A stretch of 64,000 bases of DNA. It comes from a virus. Shown one piece after another: positions 41,947 through 48,670 of the stretch. How positions within the stretch are numbered: the first letter of the stretch is position 1; each line of letters starts with the position of its first letter. The stretch spans positions 1-64,000 of the IMG/VR virus record IMGVR_UViG_3300037247_001890; one strand, 5' to 3'. The notes below the pieces were generated by a model. The model ran no database searches. It was not told the DNA's origin and saw only the letters and a program-made list of their open reading frames with translations. The translations under genes were made by a program, and so were the position numbers.

Positions 41947-42107
41947 AAGTAGTATGTATTGATGTTAGCATCGATTCAACAAATGATAGAAAAGAAACCT
42001 TGGACGAAATAAAACGCCGGCTCCAGGAATGCTTGAAAGACATGAAGGGGGCTAAATTAATTAAGAGATATAAAAATGTTTACATTAGTATGTGGGAATT
42101 AATATGA
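41943..42107 (+). CDS. 54-aa hypothetical protein
   Basis: Opens MKVVCIDVSIDSTNDRK; helical middle. ATGA overlaps at both ends. Confidence 0.55.
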   Translation: MKVVCIDVSIDSTNDRKETLDEIKRRLQECLKDMKGAKLIKRYKNVYISMWELI

Positions 42108-42304
42108 AACAAAAAAAAGCAAAAATAGTTTGTGGGAATGTATTAGCAGACATTTCAAAAGAAAAATTAGGAAAAATAATCGAGGAAGTAGTGCAAGAAG
42201 GTATGGATTCTTTAGACAAAACTTTAGAAAAATTTAATACCTTGGTATTTTTAGATTATGCCGGTAAACATGAATCTCGATATGTAGAAATTAGGAGGGT
42301 CTGA
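42104..42304 (+). CDS. Hypothetical protein ending inside tRNA-Ser
   Basis: 66 aa from MKQKKAKIVCGNVLAD. Its stop (42302-42304) lies 8 bases inside tRNA-Ser, so 5' processing of the tRNA should remove the stop codon. Confidence 0.55.
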   Translation: MKQKKAKIVCGNVLADISKEKLGKIIEEVVQEGMDSLDKTLEKFNTLVFLDYAGKHESRYVEIRRV

Positions 42305-42383
42305 CCTCATCGGCTGCGGGGCCTGGTCCTGAAAACCAGTGGCCGTCGCAAGGCGGTTTCAGAGTTCGAATCTCTGACCCTCT
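42295..42383 (+). tRNA. tRNA-Ser(TGA), C33
   Basis: Class II. GAGGGTC/GACCCTC, anticodon stem CTGGT/ACCAG with loop CCTGAAA (C33), long variable arm, T-arm AGAG-TTCGAAT-CTCT. Discriminator T is unusual for Ser. Confidence 0.85.
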
Positions 42384-42386
42384 TCA

Positions 42387-42566
42387 ATGAAAGTACAAAT
42401 AAAAACAACAATGTGGATTATCGAAAGAAATCCAAATATATCAAATGCAAGTTATGAGCTTCCAATAACATTAATTTTTAGAAGACATGAAAATCATTTA
42501 GGGTGGATCGACATAACCAATTTGATGGATGCAAAAGAAATATTTTTAACAGAAGGGCATAAATGA
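42387..42566 (+). CDS. Array-type protein behind tRNA-Ser
   Basis: 59 aa, opening MKVQIKTTMWIIERNP. ATG is 3 bases past the tRNA body; no SD. Confidence 0.55.
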   Translation: MKVQIKTTMWIIERNPNISNASYELPITLIFRRHENHLGWIDITNLMDAKEIFLTEGHK

Positions 42567-43087
42567 AAGCAACTGGATACCAGTTAAGAGAAGCACTACG
42601 CCACTGGCGTAGTGTATTAGAAGGTCTTGCTATTGACCTAAAAGGATCTTTATATTACTTTGATCAGAAAGAAAAAATTAATCCTTTAACAGTAGCAGAA
42701 GACTACAGGGCAGCAGAAGATGCTGTATCAAGGATTGAAGAAGCACAACAAAAATATAATCTGCGTATAAATTTAACAATCGCAGATGAACCACAAACTC
42801 TGACTTATGCAATCAAAGCATTAGGAATGGCCGGTCGCTATGCTGCGATTTGGAAAGCAGTGGCAAGTGATAAACAAAGTGCTCGCGGATGGGGCGGCGA
42901 TAGATTAGAACGTGTAAGAAATAAAGATGATGTTCATGCGAAAAGATCTATCAGTAAAGAAGCGGCATCAAAGATGCGTACTGCTGCAAACAAGCATGCA
43001 TCTGATTTGAGACAAGCAATTGCATTAGCCAATGCAAGTAAACTAGAAATAGACATTCCTGAAAACCTGATTAATTTCGGGCGATAG
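42563..43087 (+). CDS. Conserved-looking hypothetical protein
   Basis: 174 aa, entirely helical by composition. Opens MKATGYQLREALRHW; contains ARGWGGDRLERVRNKDD. Long coiled helices suggest a small bundle. No function known to me. Confidence 0.65.
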   Translation: MKATGYQLREALRHWRSVLEGLAIDLKGSLYYFDQKEKINPLTVAEDYRAAEDAVSRIEEAQQKYNLRINLTIADEPQTLTYAIKALGMAGRYAAIWKAVASDKQSARGWGGDRLERVRNKDDVHAKRSISKEAASKMRTAANKHASDLRQAIALANASKLEIDIPENLINFGR

Positions 43088-43096
43088 GGAATGCCG

Positions 43097-43259
43097 AAGA
43101 GGCGGTGACCGTATCTGTTTGGTATTACAACCTGGCAGGGGAACTATGAAGGCTGGAAATTGCTAGAAGCTTAAAGCCTATACCAATACTTACCATAGGC
43201 AAGTACTCAAATCCACTTCAAGTATAACCATAGCTATTAGCTGTATACTGCCTCTTTTT
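43097..43259 (+). ncRNA. Structured RNA ending in a T-run
   Basis: AAGAGGC at 43097 pairs with GCCTCTT at 43250, followed by five T; inside are further stems (CCTAT/ATAGG). Looks like a roughly 165-base independent RNA with a terminator-like end. Class unknown. Confidence 0.45.
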
Positions 43260-43264
43260 AACTT

Positions 43265-43472
43265 AATTAACGCCGGCATAAACGTAACTCCGTGGTGAAG
43301 CTTCCTGAGGCGGGGTGTAGTGAGCTCCTCCAAGATACCGTCGAGGGTCAAATCTGGGATCTACACAGTCCCCAGCTAAGTCCCCTAAAGAGGTTTGTAT
43401 TCTAGAGGTGAGAGCTGTCTGTGATGAATACAAGCGTGAAATATCGGAAAAAGGAATACTCCGGCGTTAATT
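43265..43472 (+). ncRNA. Stem-closed structured RNA
   Basis: 208 bases closed by a perfect 12-pair stem (AATTAACGCCGG/CCGGCGTTAATT). A long internal stem pairs GGGGTGTAG with CTACACAGTCCCC. Ends 4 bases before tRNA-Leu. Class unknown. Confidence 0.55.
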
Positions 43473-43476
43473 TTAT

Positions 43477-43559
43477 GGGGATATGGTGAAATGGCAGACA
43501 CATGGGACTTAAGATCCCATGGGGGAGACCCCGTGAAGGTTCAAGTCCTTCTATCCCCA
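43477..43559 (+). tRNA. tRNA-Leu(TAA)
   Basis: GGGGATA/TATCCCC, loop CTTAAGA, class II variable arm (GGGG.AGA.CCCC), T-arm GAAGG-TTCAAGT-CCTTC. CCA is encoded, and its final A is the A of the next ATG. Confidence 0.9.
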
Positions 43560-43561
43560 CC

Positions 43562-43786
43562 ATGAAAAGCGTAAAATTTGTAAAACAATCAGTTCTCGTA
43601 AAAAAGAACAAAATAGAAGATGCTATGAATACTATAGCCCATGCACTGAAAACCGATCCTAGCTATAGAATAGGATGGTATGCGAATTTAACATTTAATA
43701 TATATGATAACAGCAAAGGTAGAATAAGCCAAGATACAGCGGGTAACATAGCAGACGTAATATTAAGAAACTTTTTTAAAGCTTAG
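43562..43786 (+). CDS. Array-type protein behind tRNA-Leu
   Basis: 74 aa, opening MKSVKFVKQSVLVKKNK. A73-CC-ATG junction; its stop touches the next tRNA-Leu. Confidence 0.6.
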   Translation: MKSVKFVKQSVLVKKNKIEDAMNTIAHALKTDPSYRIGWYANLTFNIYDNSKGRISQDTAGNIADVILRNFFKA

Positions 43787-43870
43787 GGCAAGTGGCGAAA
43801 GTGGCAAACGCGTTGTCTTCAAAAGGCAATCCTACAAAATAGGGTGTAGGTTCAAGTCCTACCTTGCCTA
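43786..43870 (+). tRNA. tRNA-Leu(CAA)
   Basis: GGGCAAG/CTTGCCT, anticodon TTGTC-TTCAAAA-GGCAA, class II variable arm, T-arm GTAGG-TTCAAGT-CCTAC. Then CT-ATG. Confidence 0.85.
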
Positions 43871-43872
43871 CT

Positions 43873-44085
43873 ATGAAAAAAAGAACTGTCAACATGTCAG
43901 AAGAAGTTGTGTTTGACGACATAACAGAAAAAGTCGAGACAGAAAAAATAATTGGAGATCTCACAAAAAAGTGGAAAAATAAAGACTTTTCGATAAAAGT
44001 TTATTTTAATAAAAGAATTACTAAAATACAGAACGCGGCTAGTCAAGGTACAATAGACTTTATCAGAGCTTACAAACCAAAATAA
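43873..44085 (+). CDS. Protein behind tRNA-Leu(CAA)
   Basis: 70 aa, opening MKKRTVNMSEEVVFDD; charged, alpha/beta. A73-CT-ATG junction. Ends just before a permuted tRNA-like RNA. Confidence 0.55.
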   Translation: MKKRTVNMSEEVVFDDITEKVETEKIIGDLTKKWKNKDFSIKVYFNKRITKIQNAASQGTIDFIRAYKPK

Positions 44086-44086
44086 A

Positions 44087-44154
44087 CGGGCTGCTCAGGA
44101 CAAGCAAGGTTCGATTCCTTCTCCAAGACGTTGGAGCCTCGGTGGGGGCAGCCG
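44087..44154 (+). ncRNA. Compact circularly permuted tRNA-like RNA
   Basis: The parts of a tRNA occur in the wrong order: GGGCTGC (anticodon-stem 3' strand), T-arm AAGG-TTCGATT-CCTT, acceptor CTCCAA closed by a GACG loop on TTGGAG, D-arm GCCT.CGGTGG.GGGC, then GCAGCC. The ends pair (GGCTGC/GCAGCC). This order matches the tRNA-mimic module of YrlA-type Y RNAs. Confidence 0.6.
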
Positions 44155-44158
44155 GTAT

Positions 44159-44242
44159 GCGAGTGTGGCGAAGTTGGTAGACGCGCTAGATTTAGGATCT
44201 AGTGGGGGAAACCCCGGGAAGGTTCAAATCCTTTCACTCGTA
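44159..44242 (+). tRNA. tRNA-Leu(TAG)
   Basis: GCGAGTG/CACTCGT, anticodon CTAGA-TTTAGGA-TCTAG, class II variable arm, T-arm GAAGG-TTCAAAT-CCTTT. Confidence 0.9.
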
Positions 44243-44256
44243 CTATTAGGAGGATT

Positions 44257-44466
44257 ATGAAAGTAAAATTTACAAGCAACCCATACATTAAAGCATCTTG
44301 GCACGAAGCAACTGCCAAGTTAACAAAATTAACTAATGAATATTTGGATGAGGCAGGGAGTAGTGGTGATTTATTAAAAAAAGCAGAAGACGTTCTATAT
44401 AGACTAGGATGGACTTTAGAAGAATATCAAGAATTAAATAGACCGCCAACAAAGCGACATAAATAA
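44257..44466 (+). CDS. Array-type protein
   Basis: 69 aa, opening MKVKFTSNPYIKASWHEA, the array motif. Unlike most tRNA-linked ORFs it has its own AGGAGG. Helical C-terminus. Ends 1 base before tRNA-Phe. Confidence 0.6.
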   Translation: MKVKFTSNPYIKASWHEATAKLTKLTNEYLDEAGSSGDLLKKAEDVLYRLGWTLEEYQELNRPPTKRHK

Positions 44467-44467
44467 T

Positions 44468-44540
44468 GGGCCTGTAGCTCAGACGGTAGAGCGATGGACT
44501 GAAAATCCATGCGCCGGTGATTCAACTTCACCTGGGCCCA
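44468..44540 (+). tRNA. tRNA-Phe(GAA)
   Basis: GGGCCTG/TGGGCCC (wobbles), D-arm GCTC/GAGC, anticodon ATGGA-CTGAAAA-TCCAT, T-arm GGTGA-TTCAACT-TCACC. Confidence 0.9.
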
Positions 44541-44558
44541 CAAATCATAGGAGATATT

Positions 44559-44792
44559 ATGACAGTAAATTTTATTGAACATAACACATTAAATTGGATA
44601 TTAATCAGAGAAGAAAGAATAGCTAAAAAAAGTGGTAGTTTTAGTGGTACTACTTACACAGATCCGCACGTTATTCTTAAAAGATCAATAACTCTTGATG
44701 AGTCCACAACTGCTATGGATGGAGCCGAAACAAAGAGATATTCACCTGGAATATATCGAGCAACAAAAAAGGAAGGATGGCAGAGAGGCTAA
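44559..44792 (+). CDS. Array-type protein ending inside tRNA-Ser
   Basis: 77 aa from MTVNFIEHNTLNWILI after AGGAGA. The last seven codons and stop lie in tRNA-Ser(GCT). Confidence 0.6.
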   Translation: MTVNFIEHNTLNWILIREERIAKKSGSFSGTTYTDPHVILKRSITLDESTTAMDGAETKRYSPGIYRATKKEGWQRG

Positions 44793-44854
44793 TTGCAACG
44801 GTTTGCTAAATCGTCGTCCTCCGGGACACGTGGGTTCGAATCCCACTCCTTCCT
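44771..44854 (+). tRNA. tRNA-Ser(GCT)
   Basis: GGAAGGA/TCCTTCC, anticodon ACGGT-TTGCTAA-ATCGT, long variable arm, T-arm GTGGG-TTCGAAT-CCCAC. Confidence 0.9.
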
Positions 44855-44859
44855 CACTA

Positions 44860-44877
44860 AAAATGGCATAAGATAAA
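44860..44877 (+). promoter_or_regulatory. Promoter-like motif (GGCATAAGATAAA)
   Basis: AAAATGGCATAAGATAAA, a very good match to the motif before 26,487, 27,474, 29,991, 57,300 and 59,998. Here it sits directly against the next ATG, so it may instead drive the RNase P-like RNA downstream. Confidence 0.55.
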
Positions 44878-44878
44878 T

Positions 44879-45073
44879 ATGATAACGTTAAAGGAATACT
44901 TTAAAGAATTAAAGATCATAGAAAAAAGTCTCAATAAATCAAAAGATCCGGCTAATACATATGCCTGGGTCTGTGCTTTGGAGTCAAAACTTCATTCACT
45001 TGACAGTTTTTTAGATAACCAAAAAAATATTTACTACAAAGCAATGGTAAGAAACAAATTAGATAAAACATAA
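44879..45073 (+). CDS. 64-aa hypothetical helical protein
   Basis: Opens MITLKEYFKELKIIEK; wholly helical. No SD (ATG abuts the promoter-like motif), so it may be leaderless or untranslated. Stop falls at the 5' end of the RNase P-like RNA. Confidence 0.45.
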   Translation: MITLKEYFKELKIIEKSLNKSKDPANTYAWVCALESKLHSLDSFLDNQKNIYYKAMVRNKLDKT

Positions 45074-45418
45074 TCTTCGATTCGTGGCTCATAGTTTCTG
45101 TGGTAGTAATTAGATACGATCCATAAATTAACTACACTCGGGAGCGTCCAGTTCTATGGTGAAAACCCCATAACCAATGAATAGCTGTGGGTCATTGAAA
45201 CGAGAATGCGGGTGGAGAATCGGGAGTCCCGCCAGAACATGAGAGGAAACTCAGGACATCACTGCTAACGGTGGGAGAATTAAGTGTTGCAGCACTTAAA
45301 TCCAATACCACTTAGGATGCGACTCAAAATAGCTTAGAGGGAAAGCAGCTCTATAATAGCAAGGTAGAGGCCAATAGACAGATCACGAAATAATACAGAA
45401 TCCTGGTTATAAGAAGAT
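45072..45418 (+). ncRNA. rnpB: Probable RNase P RNA
   Basis: About 350 bases. GAGGAAACTCAGGACATC near 45253 resembles conserved region I, and ACAGAATCCTGGTTATAAG near 45394 resembles region V; CAGGA/TCCTG would form P4 with bases different from E. coli, i.e. a compensatory change. AGCAAGG, GGCCAATAG and a terminal ATCTTC/GAAGAT (P1-like) are also in order. RNase P RNA matures tRNA 5' ends. Divergent, so a structure search is needed. Confidence 0.55.
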
Positions 45419-45428
45419 AAACGCGCGA

Positions 45429-45532
45429 CACGTCGTTCAGGGGACTAGGCATGTGTTGTTGGGCAGGCCATATGTTTGAATTTTCCGGATAGACCAACAG
45501 CCGGAAAAAGAGAGACTGTCCCCCGACGTGTA
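45429..45532 (+). ncRNA. Stem-closed RNA with predicted pseudoknot
   Basis: Outer stem ACACGTCG.GGGGAC/GTCCCC.CGACGTGT. Inside, TGTTGG pairs with CCAACA, and TTTTCCGG with CCGGAAAA, in interleaved order, an H-type pseudoknot. Lies directly after the RNase P-like RNA. Class unknown. Confidence 0.5.
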
Positions 45533-45542
45533 CTTAAAAATA

Positions 45543-45571
45543 TTGACAAACAGCAGTAGATGTTGTAAATT
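45543..45571 (+). promoter_or_regulatory. Sigma70-type promoter
   Basis: TTGACA, 17 bases, TAAATT; AGGAGGT follows before the ATG at 45597. Confidence 0.65.
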
Positions 45572-45596
45572 ACATAATATTTTAGGAGGTATTGAA

Positions 45597-46214
45597 ATGA
45601 AGAACGTAATTATATATTGTTTAGTAATGGCATGGCTTATTACCGCTGGTTGGTACACGGGGTATGTGATAAAAATAGAAGGCCAGTTGAAGTTTGCCGA
45701 ACGAAAATCCTTGTACCATGAAAAAATGCATGAAACCTATGAAAATGAATCAAAGGAACTTTATACTAAAGTAACCAAAATCAAATCATACATTGATGAT
45801 CTTTACCATGGGCAATCGTATTTGGTGACTTTGACAGGATATCATCCGGTAGTGGAACAATGTGACAGTACTCCCGACATTACAGCAGATGGGACTAAAA
45901 TTATCGTTGATCGAGCACGTAATTATCGTATAGCAGCATTAAGCAGAGATATGCTAAAACGATGGGGAGGCCCATTTAAATATGGGGATCTGATCCTAGT
46001 AAAAGGCACAAGAGACGGAGTGTACGATGGCATTTATCAAATTAGAGATACAATGCATCAAAGACATGAAAATTGGATAGATGTATTACTAACGCCTGGA
46101 GACAAGTCAACAAAACAGGATAACATTTTAATCTACAAACTCGAAGATGATTATCAGGGTATTTTCACCTTTTATAAAAATTATTCGGATGAATTTTATA
46201 GTTTATTAAATTAA
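45597..46214 (+). CDS. Membrane-anchored 3D-domain protein
   Basis: 205 aa from MKNVIIYCLVMAWLITAGW (signal anchor, residues 3-24), then a coiled helix and a double-psi barrel 3D domain from about 80: LTGYHPV, DITADGTKI, IAALSRDML, GDLILVKGT, GIYQIRDTM, NWIDVLL. 3D domains resemble lytic transglycosylases and often act on peptidoglycan, suggesting a role in cell-wall access or lysis. Confidence 0.8.
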   Translation: MKNVIIYCLVMAWLITAGWYTGYVIKIEGQLKFAERKSLYHEKMHETYENESKELYTKVTKIKSYIDDLYHGQSYLVTLTGYHPVVEQCDSTPDITADGTKIIVDRARNYRIAALSRDMLKRWGGPFKYGDLILVKGTRDGVYDGIYQIRDTMHQRHENWIDVLLTPGDKSTKQDNILIYKLEDDYQGIFTFYKNYSDEFYSLLN

Positions 46215-46222
46215 ACTCATAA

Positions 46223-46295
46223 CGCGGGGTGGTAGCAGTGGTAGCTCGCCTGGCTCATAACCAGGAGGTCGCCGGTTCAAATCCGGCCCCCGCTA
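46223..46295 (+). tRNA. Initiator tRNA-fMet(CAT)
   Basis: CGCGGGG at the 5' end against CCCCGCT leaves the first pair unpaired (C1-T72), the initiator hallmark; body closely matches E. coli fMet. Loop CTCATAA; anticodon stem CCTGG/CCAGG lacks the usual three G-C pairs. Confidence 0.85.
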
Positions 46296-46304
46296 CAATT
46301 ATAT

Positions 46305-46376
46305 CGCGCGGTAGGGCAGTGGTAGCCCGGGAGACTCATAACCTCCAGGTCGCCGGTTCAAATCCGGCCCGCGCTA
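46305..46376 (+). tRNA. Second initiator-like tRNA-Met(CAT)
   Basis: CGCGCGG/CCGCGCT again leaves C1-T72 unpaired. Loop CTCATAA, T-arm GCCGG-TTCAAAT-CCGGC identical to the first. Anticodon stem GGAGA/CCTCC has an A-C mismatch beside the loop. Nine bases after the first copy. Confidence 0.8.
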
Positions 46377-46382
46377 CTACAT

Positions 46383-46437
46383 AGAAAGGAGGAGACAGGA
46401 CGCCTAGCGACCTGTGTAGTGCACCTCTTCCTTTCTT
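46383..46437 (+). ncRNA. 55-base hairpin RNA
   Basis: AGAAAGGAGGAG pairs with CTCTTCCTTTCT (one bulge), with inner ACAGG/CCTGT; no T-run. Possibly an RNase III-type processing site after the two initiator tRNAs. Confidence 0.45.
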
Positions 46438-46472
46438 AGATTTCACATTTCACATTTAACCAATAAAAAATT

Positions 46473-46712
46473 ATGGGCTTTGCAACATGTGAATACACTG
46501 GAGACACCGCTACAAGTGGATCCGTAAGAATTCATATTCCAGAAACAATTAATGCAACTACAGAGTCAGACGATAGTACATGGCTTAAACCAAAAGGGGT
46601 ATTCGAAAGGGTCTGTAAAAAATGCGGATCACCTTTTGATTCACTAAAAAGAAAAGCACAGGTATGTCTAGAGTGCAAACAAGAGAAAAAGCAAGTAGCA
46701 ACGGGTCGGTAG
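46473..46712 (+). CDS. Zinc-finger protein ending inside tRNA-His
   Basis: 79 aa; CKKC (about 48-51) and CLEC (about 67-70) form a C-terminal zinc finger. No clear SD. Its TAG lies inside tRNA-His. Confidence 0.55.
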   Translation: MGFATCEYTGDTATSGSVRIHIPETINATTESDDSTWLKPKGVFERVCKKCGSPFDSLKRKAQVCLECKQEKKQVATGR

Positions 46713-46775
46713 TGTTAGTGGTAGCACGCGAGATTGTGGCTCTCGTAGGGCGGGATTCGAATTCCTCACGACCCT
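46703..46775 (+). tRNA. tRNA-His(GTG)
   Basis: GGGTCGG/ACGACCC with one mismatch, loop TTGTGGC in stem CGAGA/TCTCG, T-arm with TTCGAAT. No obvious extra G-1, which His tRNA normally carries. Confidence 0.8.
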
Positions 46776-46792
46776 CAACGGAGGTTTAAGAG

Positions 46793-47041
46793 ATGAAGAT
46801 CCATATTTCAAAAGGCACCGGCATTAATAGATTAAGTAGAAGAATTAAACTAAAACCGGATACAAAAGAAGTGATCAGAGGACAATTAAGAGAAAATAAG
46901 ATCTTAAGAATGGATATTCAAGAAAATGGTAAATATGCTGCCGATGCTAATGACTTCTACGCAGATGTATTTTTTATATTTAATTTTCCACAAAGAAAAA
47001 TTCATAAAGCGTTAAAAGATTTTATAGGTCCCTTCGTCTAG
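46793..47041 (+). CDS. Hypothetical protein ending inside tRNA-Glu
   Basis: 82 aa, opening MKIHISKGTGINRLSRRIKL; GGAGGTT upstream. Last five codons and stop lie in tRNA-Glu. Confidence 0.6.
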   Translation: MKIHISKGTGINRLSRRIKLKPDTKEVIRGQLRENKILRMDIQENGKYAADANDFYADVFFIFNFPQRKIHKALKDFIGPFV

Positions 47042-47101
47042 CTTGGTTAGGACCCCGGCCCTTCAAGCCGATAACGGTGGGTTCGAATCCCCCAGGGATC
47101 A
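47027..47101 (+). tRNA. tRNA-Glu(TTC), C33
   Basis: GGTCCCT/AGGGATC, D-arm like E. coli Glu, stem CCGGC/GCCGA (outer pair open) with loop CCTTCAA (C33), T-arm GTGGG-TTCGAAT-CCCCC. Then CT-ATG. Confidence 0.85.
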
Positions 47102-47103
47102 CT

Positions 47104-47289
47104 ATGAAAACACGTATAGTAAACAAGAATGCTTTAAGAGAAGAAGGCGATGATCACGCCTGGACAGATGATCATCCTATAGTCATAGGAAAAATAGGAA
47201 CGGGCGCTTATTTTCCAATTACTTCTGGATCAGCTTTTATTACGCTTGAAGTATATTTATTCTATAAGGATTTTAAAAATGCAAGCTAA
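47104..47289 (+). CDS. Array-type protein behind tRNA-Glu
   Basis: 61 aa, opening MKTRIVNKNALREEGDDHAW. A73-CT-ATG junction. Its DDHAWTDD segment recurs as GIGHAWTDD in the 47,454 gene. Confidence 0.6.
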   Translation: MKTRIVNKNALREEGDDHAWTDDHPIVIGKIGTGAYFPITSGSAFITLEVYLFYKDFKNAS

Positions 47290-47497
47290 TATTTTTCCAG
47301 GCTCAATAATATCAACAACAATAATGTGGGTGAGTATTACTCAAGCTGAAACAAGATTTTGGCCAGAGCACAGAAAACGCATAGGAGATATTATAGTAAC
47401 ATTTTCTAAGGATCATGCCACGACTACTTATAATGCAGAGGTAATAATAACAGATGAAACATGTGAATATTATTCGGGCAGCCAGATTAGTCCTTAA
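47279..47497 (+). CDS. Hypothetical protein
   Basis: 72 aa from MQANIFPGSIISTTIMW; overlaps neighbours on both sides. Beta-rich. Function unknown. Confidence 0.55.
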   Translation: MQANIFPGSIISTTIMWVSITQAETRFWPEHRKRIGDIIVTFSKDHATTTYNAEVIITDETCEYYSGSQISP

Positions 47498-47672
47498 AGG
47501 CGGCCTTGATGTAACGCCAGAAGAAGAATTATATGGCATAATGATAGGCAAAGGGCTATACTATGAAGAAACTTTTGATGAAGATGGTATAGGCCATGCC
47601 TGGACAGATGACATCTACTTAGTTGATGATGAATATGAACCAGACTTTAACGCGCCCATAGCCAAGTGGTAA
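47454..47672 (+). CDS. Hypothetical acidic protein ending inside tRNA-Trp
   Basis: 72 aa, opening MKHVNIIRAARLVLKGGLD; shares HAWTDD with the 47,104 gene. Final codons and TAA lie in tRNA-Trp. Confidence 0.6.
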   Translation: MKHVNIIRAARLVLKGGLDVTPEEELYGIMIGKGLYYEETFDEDGIGHAWTDDIYLVDDEYEPDFNAPIAKW

Positions 47673-47723
47673 GGCACTGGCCTCCAAAACCAGCATTCCA
47701 AAGTTCGAATCTTTGTGGGCGTG
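47652..47723 (+). tRNA. tRNA-Trp(CCA)
   Basis: GCGCCCA/TGGGCGT, loop CTCCAAA with a C-A mismatch next to the loop, T-arm with TTCGAAT, discriminator G. Confidence 0.85.
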
Positions 47724-47741
47724 CAAAAAGGAGAGGATATT

Positions 47742-48017
47742 ATGAAAGTCAAGTTTAGAGATAACCACTTAATATTCAGAACCTCAGTAGAAAAATTGAT
47801 ATACATCATCATGTCAGTAGCAACAAGAGATGGCGATGAGGAAGAAGCCATAGAAATACTACAAACTATGGGATGGACCGGCGAAGAACTTACAAGATTT
47901 GATAATGAATGGGCTGAATATTCGGAAAATTTAGAAATAGAAATAGGAAATGAGGCTGAATTATATAAAGAAGTAAAAAAGCGTATAAATCTTGAACAAT
48001 ATTGGTGTATGAAATAA
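47742..48017 (+). CDS. Array-type protein
   Basis: 91 aa from MKVKFRDNHLIFRTSVEKL with GAGAGGA upstream. Acidic helical body. Ends 2 bases before tRNA-Arg. Confidence 0.6.
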   Translation: MKVKFRDNHLIFRTSVEKLIYIIMSVATRDGDEEEAIEILQTMGWTGEELTRFDNEWAEYSENLEIEIGNEAELYKEVKKRINLEQYWCMK

Positions 48018-48019
48018 AA

Positions 48020-48093
48020 GCCCCGGTAGCTCAACTGGATAGAGCAACGCCCTTCTAAGGCGTAGGTTTGGGATTCAAATTCCTGGCGGGGTA
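48020..48093 (+). tRNA. tRNA-Arg(TCT)
   Basis: GCCCCGG/GCGGGGT (last pair open), D-arm GCTC/GAGC, anticodon ACGCC-CTTCTAA-GGCGT, T-arm TGGGA-TTCAAAT-TCCTG. Confidence 0.85.
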
Positions 48094-48111
48094 CTAGAAA
48101 GGAGAAAAAAA

Positions 48112-48399
48112 ATGGAAGACGAATATTTATCAATAGAACAATGTGAGCATAATAGTTTATATAAAATAGATGGCCGCAATTTTTCCCTTGGGGTATACAA
48201 TAAAAGAGAACAAGGTTTTGTAGGAATTCGCTTAAAATTCACAACGGAATTTCTTGATCTTGAGTATCATTGGGATACAGGACCTCCTAATGGAACAGTG
48301 AAACCTATTGAACTTCTTGAAAAATGTCCTATGGATGCGAACGATGAGAGCAAGGAATTATTTAAGTGGTTAAAAGAAAGACGCGAATATTATTTATGA
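48112..48399 (+). CDS. Hypothetical protein
   Basis: 95 aa after AAAGGAGA. Acidic; DTGPPNGTVKPIELLEKC stands out. Overlaps the next gene by ATGA. Function unknown. Confidence 0.6.
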   Translation: MEDEYLSIEQCEHNSLYKIDGRNFSLGVYNKREQGFVGIRLKFTTEFLDLEYHWDTGPPNGTVKPIELLEKCPMDANDESKELFKWLKERREYYL

Positions 48400-48581
48400 A
48401 AGTTAAAATCGTAACAGGCACAAAAATAGACGAGATCAAACATGAGATTGGCGCAATCAAAAGGATGGATCAAGAAGGAATTATTTGGACACCCGCAGCA
48501 AGGATTCTGAGAAATTGGAAGCTTGCACAAGATATAAAATTCTCTTACTATAGGATATCAAAATGGAACAAGCCCCGTTAG
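48396..48581 (+). CDS. Array-type protein ending inside tRNA-Arg
   Basis: 61 aa from MKVKIVTGTKIDEIKHEIG; basic. The TAG at its end is the conserved TAGCTC of tRNA-Arg(ACG). Confidence 0.6.
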   Translation: MKVKIVTGTKIDEIKHEIGAIKRMDQEGIIWTPAARILRNWKLAQDIKFSYYRISKWNKPR

Positions 48582-48645
48582 CTCAGTGGATTAGAGCATC
48601 ACGCTACGGACGTGAGGGTCAAAGGTTCAAATCCTTTACGGGGTT
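48572..48645 (+). tRNA. tRNA-Arg(ACG)
   Basis: GCCCCGT/ACGGGGT, anticodon TCACG-CTACGGA-CGTGA, T-arm AAAGG-TTCAAAT-CCTTT. Needs a tRNA adenosine deaminase to read all CGN. Confidence 0.9.
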
Positions 48646-48670
48646 CTATAAAAAATAGATAGAAGAAATT

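Noticed and set aside
43265-43472. Group I intron or ROOL/GOLLD-type giant RNA
   Set aside because: No recognisable group I core or exon junction was found, and it is far shorter than ROOL or GOLLD; left as an unknown RNA.
43402-43611. Minus-strand ORF with GLEPSRGLPHG (and similar ones at 49424-49789, 54668-54883, 58782-59060, 52284-52475)
   Set aside because: These GFEP/RDSNP/EIRTHG/RIRTCD strings are the well-known reverse translations of tRNA T-arms, not proteins.
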